From contig CAYRFQ010000088.1 of assembly GCA_964423615.1 (NCBI GenBank), positions 1 to 33,626 of the forward strand: 33,626 bases of DNA, read 5' to 3'. Below are positions 17,390 to 25,112 of this stretch, piece by piece. The notes below the pieces were generated by a model that did no database searches, had not been told where the DNA came from, and saw only the letters and a program-made list of their open reading frames with translations. Source of the DNA: CAYRFQ01 sp964423615 (lineage in GTDB: Bacteria; Planctomycetota; Planctomycetia; Gemmatales; Gemmataceae). The position numbers and the translations under genes are program-made. The stretch's first letter is position 1. Every line of letters begins with the position of its first letter.

Positions 17390-18271
17390 ATGGCCGGAAA
17401 GTTCGACACAGCTTTGAAGCGACTGATCACGAACTACAGTCAAGATTGGCTGACGTTCTGCCAGCTTCCTCCTGGCGAAGGACTCACCGAGATCAGCTCG
17501 GTGCTTACGACTTCGACAGTCCACCCCGACACGGTTTTCGAAGTCGGTGGCGCGGAACGATACATTTGGTATCTCGAACTCCAAACCAACTACGACCCTA
17601 CTCTGTTGGATCGAATGCGTGAAGCTGACGCACGTCTGCGTCGAAAGTTCCAAGGCGTCGCCGTCGAGAGTACAATGATCTTATTGACGCCCAAAGCCAA
17701 TTGCTCCCGCTATACCGGCGAACTACCCGGGCCAGGCATCGGAGGACGCCCCAGAGCTCCATTCTTTTACGAGGTCATCCGACTTTGGGAACTCCCACCC
17801 GCAGTGGTCCTCCAAAGTGGGCTAGGACTTCTTCCGTTAGCTCCAGCCACGAATGTCAGCGGTCCCGAGTTACCAAACTTGTTTCGTCAGATGGATGAAC
17901 GCTTCCTGAAGGAATGCCAAGGATCGGAATTGGCCTCATTTTGGGCTTCGACAGAAGTCCTTGCCGGGTTGAAGTTCCCGGCTGAAGTCGTGACCCCGTT
18001 GATTCCAAGGAGAGACCAAGTGAGAGAATCTTCCACGTACCAGGCTATTCTGCAAGAAGGACGAGAAGAAGGACGAGAAGAAGGACGAGAAGTAGGCTCA
18101 CTCGAAGAAGCACGAGCGACGTTGTTGCGTCTTGGCCGAAAACGTCTTGGAGAGCCGACGACAGACACAGTGGCCACGATCGAAGGACTTCAGCAAACCG
18201 CCCGACTCCGAACTCTCCAAGAGAAGATCTTTGACGTTCAAACGTGGGAAGAACTCCTTGCTGAAGGATAG
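17390..18271 (+). CDS. PD-(D/E)XK nuclease-fold protein, Rpn/DUF4351-like
   Basis: A 293-aa protein resembling the Rpn/PD-(D/E)XK transposase-like families. The N-terminal half has Asp47 in HPDTVFEV and the E-x-Q pair Glu63/Gln65 in YIWYLELQTNYD followed by LLDRMREADARLRRK, the usual core of this fold. The linker carries three EGRE repeats encoded by perfect 12-bp tandem repeats, and the C-terminus (ATLLRLGRKRLG, LRTLQEKIFDVQTWEELL) is like DUF4351. Rpn proteins are DNA nucleases implicated in recombination or phage defence; many members of this broad group are uncharacterised. It starts 6 nt after the TPR stop codon, so it is translated from the same mRNA. Activity is unproven, since the canonical Lys is replaced by Gln. 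Confidence 0.75.
   Translation: MAGKFDTALKRLITNYSQDWLTFCQLPPGEGLTEISSVLTTSTVHPDTVFEVGGAERYIWYLELQTNYDPTLLDRMREADARLRRKFQGVAVESTMILLTPKANCSRYTGELPGPGIGGRPRAPFFYEVIRLWELPPAVVLQSGLGLLPLAPATNVSGPELPNLFRQMDERFLKECQGSELASFWASTEVLAGLKFPAEVVTPLIPRRDQVRESSTYQAILQEGREEGREEGREVGSLEEARATLLRLGRKRLGEPTTDTVATIEGLQQTARLRTLQEKIFDVQTWEELLAEG
18056..18091 (+). repeat. 12-bp in-frame tandem repeat, three copies
   Basis: Three perfect copies of GAAGGACGAGAA encode the hydrophilic EGRE linker of the Rpn-like protein. In-frame slippage would change linker length without frameshift; similar E-G-R-E linkers are common in this family. Confidence 0.9.
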
Positions 18272-18478
18272 CGAGACAAATCTCAAGTTGATGCTGCCGT
18301 CTTGACTCCATCGGGGCAATCCTTTTGTGAACGCTGAGGTGGATTCGCCGAAACGAGTGGTCTGGTCTACGTTCGGTTCTTTTTTCGTGGTGTCTTTCCC
18401 CCCATCGGGGTAATCTTCAAGGAAACGCTCTTGGGCTTACCCTGATTCGATTGGATTCTTTCAACGTGGGGGCTGAGA

Positions 18479-21400
18479 ATGACTCTTCCCAGACTGTGTT
18501 GCACGTGGATATTGTTGGTCGGTTGGCTGTCTTTTCCAAACCTGGCGATCAGCGAGGAAGATGACAGCTGGATCAGGAGGCTTCTCGAACATGCTCCCAG
18601 GAAGGGAATCTGCCTCCTTGTTACTCCATCCGATCCGACTTTCCCGGTTCGGGCCGCCAAGGCGACGAAGTTGACGATCTACACCCAGTTTCCGGACCCA
18701 GCGAAGGCTCGCGAAGCTCGACTTGCTGCGGAACGGGCTGGTCTACTTGGTTCTCGCGTCTTCATTTCTGAAGGTGACTTATCAAAACTCCATCTTGCCA
18801 ACGACTTGGTCGACGCCGCGTATGTACGGGGGGGAGCTCGCGGTTCCAAAAAAAGACAGTCCGAAATCATGCGAGTCCTCCGACCTGGGGGGAAGTGGAA
18901 AATTCTGTATCGAGGAACGATCACAAAACCATTCTCGAACAGCACTGATGAATGGAGCCATCCGTACCACGGTCCAGACAACAACCCGCAGTCGGAGGAC
19001 AAGGTCGCCCGCGGGCCGTTCCTCACACACTTCATGGCCGAACCCTGGTACGCCGCAATGCCACAGATTTCGGTGATTTCGGGAGGACGGATCTTCAAAG
19101 TGTGGGGCAACCGAAGTTCCAAACAACCCTCCTGGAAATCACTCAACACGTTGATTTGCATCAACGCCTTCAACGGCACGACTCTCTGGCGGAAAAAAAT
19201 CAAACCAGGGTTCTTGCGTCATCGCAACACCATAATCGCCACGCCCGACACGCTCTATTTCGCCGACGACGTGTCGTGCAAACTCATCGATCCGAGGACT
19301 GGTAAGACACGCGACGAGATCGTCATCCCCAAGAAGATTTCGGACGAACCGGTTTGGTGCTGGATGGGCTTGGAAGACGGCGTGCTCTACGCCCTTGTCG
19401 GAAAGAAAGAACCCAAGGTCGAAGTCGCTCGTTGGCGGAAGAATTTCCGAGGCGCCGGTTGGCCTTGGTGGAGATACGAGAAATACGACTTCGGCTACGG
19501 TCGGACGATCGTTGCCATCGATCCCAAGACCAAGAAAATCCTTTGGCACCACAAAGAAAACGAACTGCTCGATATGCGTGCGATGTGCATGCGAAAGGGA
19601 CGCATCTATTTCTACAGCAACCAGAAGTTCGTGGGTTGCCTGAACGCCAAGTCAGGGAAGCTGCTCTGGAAGGAGTCGGACCCGAAAGCTCTCCAAGCGA
19701 TTGGCGACTTGACGCCTGCTCAGAATCCTTACTACGGATTCATCACGACTGCTTACGTCAAGTGCAACGACGACGGCCTATACTTCGCCGGACCGATGTG
19801 CAAGAACATCGTCGCAGTCTCGGCGAAGAATGGTAAGTACATGTGGGACATCAAGGACGCCGGTAACTCCTTGCTCGTCCTTCGGAAAGAAGCGGTCTAC
19901 GCCTTGGGCGGCGGTCGCTTAAACAACCCCTTGCAAAAAGAGACTCCGCCGAGCCTGAAACTCCATCCGATCACAGGAAAGGTACTCGCCAAGTTCAAAA
20001 GCCGCGACCGTTGCACTCGAGCGACGGGATGTGTCGACGCCATCTTCACCCGCGGCGGACGCGGCGGCAGTACCTCGGTTTTCGACCTTACGAGTACCGA
20101 ACCGAGGATGGGCATCATCTCACCGATGCGACCAGCGTGTCAGGACGGTGTCACGATTGCTCATGGATACTTCTTCTGGGGGCCCTGGATGTGCCGATGC
20201 GATTCGACTCAAATCGGAATCATCTCATTGGGACCGGCAGGTGAGTTCCTTTATGGGCAAAAAGCCACCGCGGCGAACTTGGAGAAAACAAACGAGAAGC
20301 TCGAGCTGGCCAAATTCCCTGTCGATAACCTCGATTGGCCCACGTTCCGAAAAGACAACAGCCGTTCCGCCCGTACCTCTGTGAGAGTACCCGAGAAAGT
20401 CACGCAACTTTGGTCTTACGAACCCAACGGCCGGCCCATTGCAACGGCTCCGGTGACCGCAGGTGATGCAGTCTTGGTCGGTGGTTCGGATGGAGTGATT
20501 CGTTCGCTCGACGCCAAGACCGGCAAACTTCGATGGAAGAGCTTCACATCGGGCGATACCAAGTATCCTCCCGCCATCGCAGACAACCGCGTGTACGTCG
20601 GTTCGGGTGACGGTTATGTCTATTGCTTCGAGGCGACGAAGGGACAGAGGTTGTGGCGATTCCGTGCTGCTCCGATGGAAAGACGAATTCCCATCTTCGG
20701 TTCGCTCATCTCGACGTGGCCCGTTGGTGGTGGCGTCATCGTGGACAAAGGGACTGTTTACGCAGCGGCAGGGAACGCGAACTTCAACGGGACCCACGTT
20801 TACGCTCTCGATGCAATCACCGGTAAAATCAAATGGCAGAACAACGAATCGGGTGAAGGCGTCGACCGCCCCAACAGCGGAGCCGGTGTCCAGGGCCATC
20901 TCTTGTTACACAAGAACCATTTGTGGATGCAAGGTGGCAACCTCACCGGTTTGGTTTCGTATGACACCGAGAACGGGAATTTCAATCGTCAAGGAAAGTT
21001 CCGCGGCCGTTATGGAAATCTGTCGGGACGTGACTTGTACGTGTTGAATGATCGCGTCGAGGTGAGCGGGCTTCCCTTGTACTTCCGTCAGGAAGACTCT
21101 CACTTCATCGAACGAGTCGGCATCTCCACGCCCGAGGGAGTCGTCGCGGTCTATACGGTCAATCCGAACTCCGAAACTCCGACCGTCCTGGTTGCGTTGG
21201 CCGATGCGAAGTCGAACCCCCAACGGCCGAAAGCCATCTGGAAAACGCAGCCGTTCACCGAAAACAACGCGGTTGCAGTTTCGACAAACGCGGTCATTGT
21301 CGCTGGCGTCAACCGCCAAGGAGTTTGGCCCGACATCAAAACAACGAGCGGCCTTTGTGCCTTTGACTTGACGAGTGGCAAGCAACTTTGGCGACACAAC

Positions 21401-21505
21401 CTTCCAGCAGAACCGAGTGGTTGGGGTGTGGCAATCAATCGCGACGGCAAGGTGATTGTGTCGCTGCAAGACGGCCGTGTGATTTGCTTCGGGAAGAAAG
21501 GTTAG
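18479..21505 (+). CDS. Secreted PQQ-like beta-propeller protein with methyltransferase-like N-terminal domain
   Basis: A 1008-aa protein with a Sec signal peptide (MTLPRLCCTWILLVGWLSF, Ala-rich cleavage near residue 24). Residues about 35-145 resemble a class I methyltransferase Rossmann fold, ending in the diagnostic IMRVLRPGGKWKILY, but the SAM-binding glycine loop is degenerate (GICLLVTPS). From about 150 to the end are PQQ/BamB-like propeller blades, recognised by repeated units such as INAFNGTTLWRKKI, LNAKSGKLLWKESD, LDAKTGKLRWKSF and LDAITGKIKWQNN. Such fusions occur in planctomycetes; the function is unknown and could be substrate binding or scaffolding in the periplasm. A gap of 207 nt separates it from the Rpn-like gene, and a strong terminator follows. 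Confidence 0.88.
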   Translation: MTLPRLCCTWILLVGWLSFPNLAISEEDDSWIRRLLEHAPRKGICLLVTPSDPTFPVRAAKATKLTIYTQFPDPAKAREARLAAERAGLLGSRVFISEGDLSKLHLANDLVDAAYVRGGARGSKKRQSEIMRVLRPGGKWKILYRGTITKPFSNSTDEWSHPYHGPDNNPQSEDKVARGPFLTHFMAEPWYAAMPQISVISGGRIFKVWGNRSSKQPSWKSLNTLICINAFNGTTLWRKKIKPGFLRHRNTIIATPDTLYFADDVSCKLIDPRTGKTRDEIVIPKKISDEPVWCWMGLEDGVLYALVGKKEPKVEVARWRKNFRGAGWPWWRYEKYDFGYGRTIVAIDPKTKKILWHHKENELLDMRAMCMRKGRIYFYSNQKFVGCLNAKSGKLLWKESDPKALQAIGDLTPAQNPYYGFITTAYVKCNDDGLYFAGPMCKNIVAVSAKNGKYMWDIKDAGNSLLVLRKEAVYALGGGRLNNPLQKETPPSLKLHPITGKVLAKFKSRDRCTRATGCVDAIFTRGGRGGSTSVFDLTSTEPRMGIISPMRPACQDGVTIAHGYFFWGPWMCRCDSTQIGIISLGPAGEFLYGQKATAANLEKTNEKLELAKFPVDNLDWPTFRKDNSRSARTSVRVPEKVTQLWSYEPNGRPIATAPVTAGDAVLVGGSDGVIRSLDAKTGKLRWKSFTSGDTKYPPAIADNRVYVGSGDGYVYCFEATKGQRLWRFRAAPMERRIPIFGSLISTWPVGGGVIVDKGTVYAAAGNANFNGTHVYALDAITGKIKWQNNESGEGVDRPNSGAGVQGHLLLHKNHLWMQGGNLTGLVSYDTENGNFNRQGKFRGRYGNLSGRDLYVLNDRVEVSGLPLYFRQEDSHFIERVGISTPEGVVAVYTVNPNSETPTVLVALADAKSNPQRPKAIWKTQPFTENNAVAVSTNAVIVAGVNRQGVWPDIKTTSGLCAFDLTSGKQLWRHNLPAEPSGWGVAINRDGKVIVSLQDGRVICFGKKG

Positions 21506-21552
21506 AGACCGATTTCGTTCGAGTTGAGCGAATTCGTTCATGGAGTTTTATT

Positions 21553-21575
21553 CGCCGGGGTGGAAAGCCCCGGCG
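21553..21575 (+). terminator. Terminator between convergent propeller genes
   Basis: CGCCGGGG at 21553-21560 pairs with CCCCGGCG at 21568-21575 around a 7-nt loop, followed by TTTCGTCTTT. It lies 47 nt after the stop of the secreted PQQ-like gene and faces the minus-strand WD40 gene. Confidence 0.85.
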
Positions 21576-21626
21576 TTTCGTCTTTCGCAGTCCAAGCAAA
21601 GACGCAGACAGCCGCAAGGACACATG

Positions 21627-22688
21627 TCATTTGGGTTTGGAAATTTCCCAAAGGTCGAACGCTCCGACCTGACTCGCCACCAAGAGCCTTTTGCCGTCAT
21701 GACTGAACTGGAGTGAGGTGACCCATCCACCCGGACCACGAATGGTGCCCTTTAGTTTGCCAGTTGTTACGTTCCATAACTTGGCGGTGCCGCTGTAATT
21801 CGTCGAAGCCAGAGTTTTTTCGTCGGGACTGAAACAAACGACGGCGGAGTGGATTGGGCTTGAGAAGTGAGCTTTGCCTGTGTGTCCGGGGATCGTCCTG
21901 AGCAATCGCCCGGTAAGTGGATTCAGGAGCGAGATGTTGTCTTTTCGGTTAAACACGTCATTTTGGTGATCGTCGATTACCGCGAGTGTTCTTCCGCTGG
22001 GGTTGTAGCAGACCGATGCGGAATGGGAGGCGGTTGAAGGGAGCTTGATTTTCCTCCTGTGCATCAACGTCTCAGTTTCCCAAAAGGTAAATGTGCCGTT
22101 CGGACTAAGCGCTGTCAGCATCTTTCCATCGGGACTGAAACTGACACAAATTGCTTTTCCGTCTGGCATTTTGAAGTTTGCCTTTCGCTGGTGCGTTTTG
22201 ACATCCCACACGCAGACTTCTTGACCTGGTGAAAAGCCAGGAACTCCTATAGTCGTTGCAATGCGAGCGAGCCATCTCCCGTTCGGGCTGAAACACACAC
22301 CGGTCGGAGTTTGTTCCCATTGGTCGAACTTGAGAACTGTTTGAACTTTTCCAGTCTTGGGGTTCCAAAGTTTGATGGTTTGATCGTCGCTGGATGAAGC
22401 CAACGTTTTACCGTCTGGACTGAAGGCCACAGAGTTTACCTCACGGGCATGCCCCTTTAGAATCGCACGGAGTTTTCCTGTTGTAACTTCCCAAAGTTGG
22501 ACGGCTTCGTCTCCTCTAAGCGATGCGATCGTCTTTCCATCGGGACTGAACAATACGGTCATTGTAGCTGTAGGAGTGTAGCCGACTTTATACCCCCTGA
22601 AGGTGGTTTTGAGTGTCTGACTCCACCCAGCAACGGTCGTCCACAGAGTGAGCCCAAGACAAAGGCCGATTTGCGAGCCGCGTGTCAT
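21627..22688 (-). CDS. Exported WD40-repeat protein
   Basis: A 353-aa protein with an N-terminal signal peptide (IGLCLGLTLWTTVAGWSQ) followed by a WD40 beta-propeller, probably seven blades. Repeats read VLFSPDGKTIASLRGDEAV..LWEV, VAFSPDGKTLASSSDDQTIK, CFSPNGRWLARI, VSFSPDGKMLTAL and LQFSHDGKRLLV. WD40 propellers bind proteins or ligands; no enzymatic residues are seen. It starts 36 nt downstream of the glycosyltransferase stop on the same strand, so it is probably the last gene of that operon. An exported WD40 protein is unusual outside planctomycetes and relatives. Confidence 0.88.
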   Translation of the reverse strand: MTRGSQIGLCLGLTLWTTVAGWSQTLKTTFRGYKVGYTPTATMTVLFSPDGKTIASLRGDEAVQLWEVTTGKLRAILKGHAREVNSVAFSPDGKTLASSSDDQTIKLWNPKTGKVQTVLKFDQWEQTPTGVCFSPNGRWLARIATTIGVPGFSPGQEVCVWDVKTHQRKANFKMPDGKAICVSFSPDGKMLTALSPNGTFTFWETETLMHRRKIKLPSTASHSASVCYNPSGRTLAVIDDHQNDVFNRKDNISLLNPLTGRLLRTIPGHTGKAHFSSPIHSAVVCFSPDEKTLASTNYSGTAKLWNVTTGKLKGTIRGPGGWVTSLQFSHDGKRLLVASQVGAFDLWEISKPK

Positions 22689-22724
22689 TGTTCGTTCCCA
22701 AGGTGATCATTGATCGAAAGGAAC

Positions 22725-23879
22725 TCACTGCTTTGTCACGCTCGCTGTCACTTGTGGTCGGCCTTTCCAAGCGATCGGTTTTCCGACGATTGCCCGAAAA
22801 GCTGCATACCACTGAATCGCCAACAAGATCACGATTCCTACTGGATGTAAAATCGCACCGAGCCAACTTTGTCGAAATTTCCACGTCGCCAGAAACCGTG
22901 TGAAGTAGGCCAGCCCAATTGCAAAGATCGTGAGTCCGAGCAACAACCGATCGTTCCAGGTCCAAATCGGCAACAAGAAAGGCATCACTTGTCCCATGAG
23001 CAACAACAACGTCACGGGGACGATCGTCCCTGGAGCTGCGAGACCTTCGCGTGCGTTCTTGGCGAGTCCGTTCCACAATGATCCGGCACTGGTATACATT
23101 CGACACACGACGAGATCGGTTGCGTCAAACAGATCGGTCCAGTAGCCAGCCGTTCGAAAGGCTCGTGGGAGTTTGATGCCATCGTGAAAACTTTCCTTGA
23201 TCAAACTGTGTCCGCCACAGGCAAGATACGCCTCCCGCTTCGCGATAAACAACTGACCACAACCGGCGCTGCACGCCGGCGTCTTAGTTCGTCGAGTGGC
23301 CCACACCGGGAGGAATCCGAGGAGAATCCAGTGGATCAACGGGATGAGCAATTTCTCCAACAGACCGACCGTCTCTTGTCGTGGAAAGCCACTGGCCAAG
23401 GCGGCCTTGTTCGGGTTGTGTTCCATGAATTTGAGCATCCGTGCCAAAGCTGTCGATGTGATGCGGACATCGGCGTCCAGGAACACCATGTAGGGCTGCG
23501 TCGCACGTTGGGCAAGGGCATAACAAGCATGCTGCTTCCCGGCCCATCCTTCTGGCAACTGCGGCGCCGACTCCAAGCGAACGCGATCGTCGCGAGTAGC
23601 TATTTCTTGGACTATGGCTGCGGTGTCGTCTTCCGAATGATCATCCAGGACGACCAATTCGAGGTTCACATACTGGCTTCCTAAAACCGATTCGACGACA
23701 GTGCGGATGGACTTGGCCTCGTTGCGGGCCGGAATCAACACGGAGACAGGGGGAAGTGATTCCGCGTCTTCCTCAGTGACTTGTGGGGGAGGTAGATAAG
23801 CCGAGAGATTGACGATGAACAGGATTGCCGGAATCAGAGCGAGCACGATGGCGACGATGACGAGGTTTAACAAGAGCAT
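22725..23879 (-). CDS. Membrane GT2-family glycosyltransferase
   Basis: A 384-aa family 2 glycosyltransferase. An N-terminal membrane segment (LVIVAIVLALIPAILFIV) is followed by the GT-A catalytic domain: VSVLIPARNEAKSI (46-59), LVVLDDHSEDD (about 75-85), FLDADV (133-138, the DxD-type metal site), and three or four C-terminal hydrophobic helices (IVPVTLLLLMGQVMPFLLPI, LLLGLTIFAIGLAYF, GIVILLAIQWYAAF). The architecture resembles CrtQ-type and hopanoid-associated transferases acting on membrane lipids. The second Met (23879) is chosen because AGGAGG at 23892-23887 is 7 nt before it; the first Met (23885) overlaps the acyltransferase stop. Pairing with an acyltransferase suggests an acylated glycolipid product; the sugar and acceptor are unknown. 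Confidence 0.9.
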   Translation of the reverse strand: MLLLNLVIVAIVLALIPAILFIVNLSAYLPPPQVTEEDAESLPPVSVLIPARNEAKSIRTVVESVLGSQYVNLELVVLDDHSEDDTAAIVQEIATRDDRVRLESAPQLPEGWAGKQHACYALAQRATQPYMVFLDADVRITSTALARMLKFMEHNPNKAALASGFPRQETVGLLEKLLIPLIHWILLGFLPVWATRRTKTPACSAGCGQLFIAKREAYLACGGHSLIKESFHDGIKLPRAFRTAGYWTDLFDATDLVVCRMYTSAGSLWNGLAKNAREGLAAPGTIVPVTLLLLMGQVMPFLLPIWTWNDRLLLGLTIFAIGLAYFTRFLATWKFRQSWLGAILHPVGIVILLAIQWYAAFRAIVGKPIAWKGRPQVTASVTKQ

Positions 23880-23881
23880 CC

Positions 23882-24739
23882 TCATGCCTCCTTTTTGAGT
23901 TTTTCCTTCTCTTCCATAATCACGGCGTGGTCGCTGCGGAATTTTTCTCCACGCGACCAAGAGCGGAACCTCCGCCACCAATCGAATACGCCGCCGATGC
24001 CCGCCTTGCCCTTGGCAATCAATGGTTCGAACAACTCTGGGTTCCGTTGCATGGCTTCTTCTGCGAGACCGTCGAGCGTTGCGGCCAAGCGGTCTTGAAG
24101 TAACTCCGTCCACGAACCGGATGTCCGGTCGGATTCGTTTTCGATTCGAATTGGTTCGCCGAATCGCATCAGTGCTTCCGGAGCCTTCTCGGTCCAAAAG
24201 GTGTATTCGAGGCCAAGTGGAATGACGCACCCTTGGTCGAGTCGAGAAGCCAAATGTCCGACCCCCGGACGCAACACGATGGGCCGCTTGCGGACGTCGA
24301 CGAATTCACCTTGGCCGGTGATCCACAACACAGTGTTGTGGTCCTTCATGAGTTCCTTGGATGTTGCGAGGAACTGAGCAGCGCCTTGCATGGAGTCTTG
24401 ATCGACTCCAAAGAATCCTAACTTTTCAAAGAACTTCATTTTCTCCAGAGCGACGGAATCGATCGGCGCGTAGTGTGGACGTTCTTTCCAGAGCGTCGCG
24501 AGTTGAGCGCAAAGTAAGGGATCCCACCACGACGGATGATTGAGCACCACGATGACCGGTCCAGACACATCACCAGGGAATGGTCCGGTCTTTGATATTG
24601 CCACGGAATGAAAATTTCGTCCCAGATATCCCTTGACGTACCATTGAAACCATTCAATCAAATAGGGCTTGCGGCGTTCGGCAACGGGTATGATCCTGCC
24701 TTTGGTTTTTCTTTTGGTAGTGGCTTGGGTGTCGGACAT
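23882..24739 (-). CDS. PlsC-like 1-acyltransferase family protein
   Basis: A 285-aa acyltransferase of the glycerol-3-phosphate/lysophosphatidate type (PlsC superfamily), transferring a fatty acyl group to a hydroxyl acceptor. The catalytic NHPSWWD (residues 67-73) is the NH(x4)D motif, LWITGQGEFVD replaces the usual FPEGTRS block, and CVIPLGLEYTFW matches motif IV. No clear membrane segment is seen, so it is probably membrane associated. AGAGGAG lies about 9 nt before the ATG on the minus strand. Its stop overlaps the first ATG of the glycosyltransferase, so the two are translationally coupled. The acceptor could be a glycosylated lipid or carotenoid; this is inferred from the pairing only. 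Confidence 0.88.
   Translation of the reverse strand: MSDTQATTKRKTKGRIIPVAERRKPYLIEWFQWYVKGYLGRNFHSVAISKTGPFPGDVSGPVIVVLNHPSWWDPLLCAQLATLWKERPHYAPIDSVALEKMKFFEKLGFFGVDQDSMQGAAQFLATSKELMKDHNTVLWITGQGEFVDVRKRPIVLRPGVGHLASRLDQGCVIPLGLEYTFWTEKAPEALMRFGEPIRIENESDRTSGSWTELLQDRLAATLDGLAEEAMQRNPELFEPLIAKGKAGIGGVFDWWRRFRSWSRGEKFRSDHAVIMEEKEKLKKEA
23887..23892 (-). promoter_or_regulatory. Ribosome binding site deciding the glycosyltransferase start
   Basis: AGGAGG on the minus strand lies inside the acyltransferase 3' end. It is 1 nt from the first candidate ATG (23885) and 7 nt from the second (23879), so the second is favoured. Confidence 0.75.
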
Positions 24740-24953
24740 GCAAAGAACTCCTCTGGCAATCGGTTCATCCTGTTGTTCGTTCTTGTAGAGATTTTCAAGT
24801 TCGGGGAAAGTCGCTTTTTTCCAGGCCAGGGAAATCTCCGTTCTCTCGCAAGATTACCCGCTTCGTTTTGGAACGTACACCCAATCCCCTGTTCTCAGGA
24901 ACACTCTGGTTTTACAATATTTGTATTGAGAACTGCGCGGGCAATGAACCATG
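24740..24953. other. Divergent intergenic region upstream of acyltransferase and kinase
   Basis: Together with the inverted repeat to 25024 and the stretch to 25112 this is a 373-base gene-free region between divergent operons. No confident promoter was found. The acyltransferase ribosome site AGAGGAG (minus strand) lies at its left edge. Confidence 0.5.
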
Positions 24954-25024
24954 GTAGCACGCACACTCGGTGGGCCGTCTGCTTCTACTTGGCCTGGCTA
25001 CTGCCCACCGAGTGTGCGTGCTAC
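24954..25024. repeat. 22-bp perfect inverted repeat, MITE- or REP-like
   Basis: Arms 24954-24975 and 25003-25024 are perfectly complementary over 22 bp around a 27-base spacer. The arm begins GTAGCACGCACACTCGGTGG. No T-run follows. It lies in the divergent intergenic region before the Ser/Thr kinase. The kinase frame is open through the left arm from 24951, but that is unlikely to be real coding. Its compact palindromic form suggests a dispersed mobile repeat; other genomic copies would be needed to prove it. Confidence 0.75.
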
Positions 25025-25112
25025 TTTAACCTCGCAGGGCTCAACAATTGCCTATCGAAGCATCATTTTGTTATCGATCTCAGATCCATGGACACGAAAA
25101 CACGATAGCGAC

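Noticed and set aside
18056..18091. CRISPR-like short repeat
   Set aside because: The 12-bp units are directly adjacent with no spacers and encode a regular EGRE linker in frame.
24951..25112. N-terminal extension of the Ser/Thr kinase from an ATG at 24951
   Set aside because: It reads through both arms of the perfect inverted repeat and has no ribosome site, so the extension is probably not translated.
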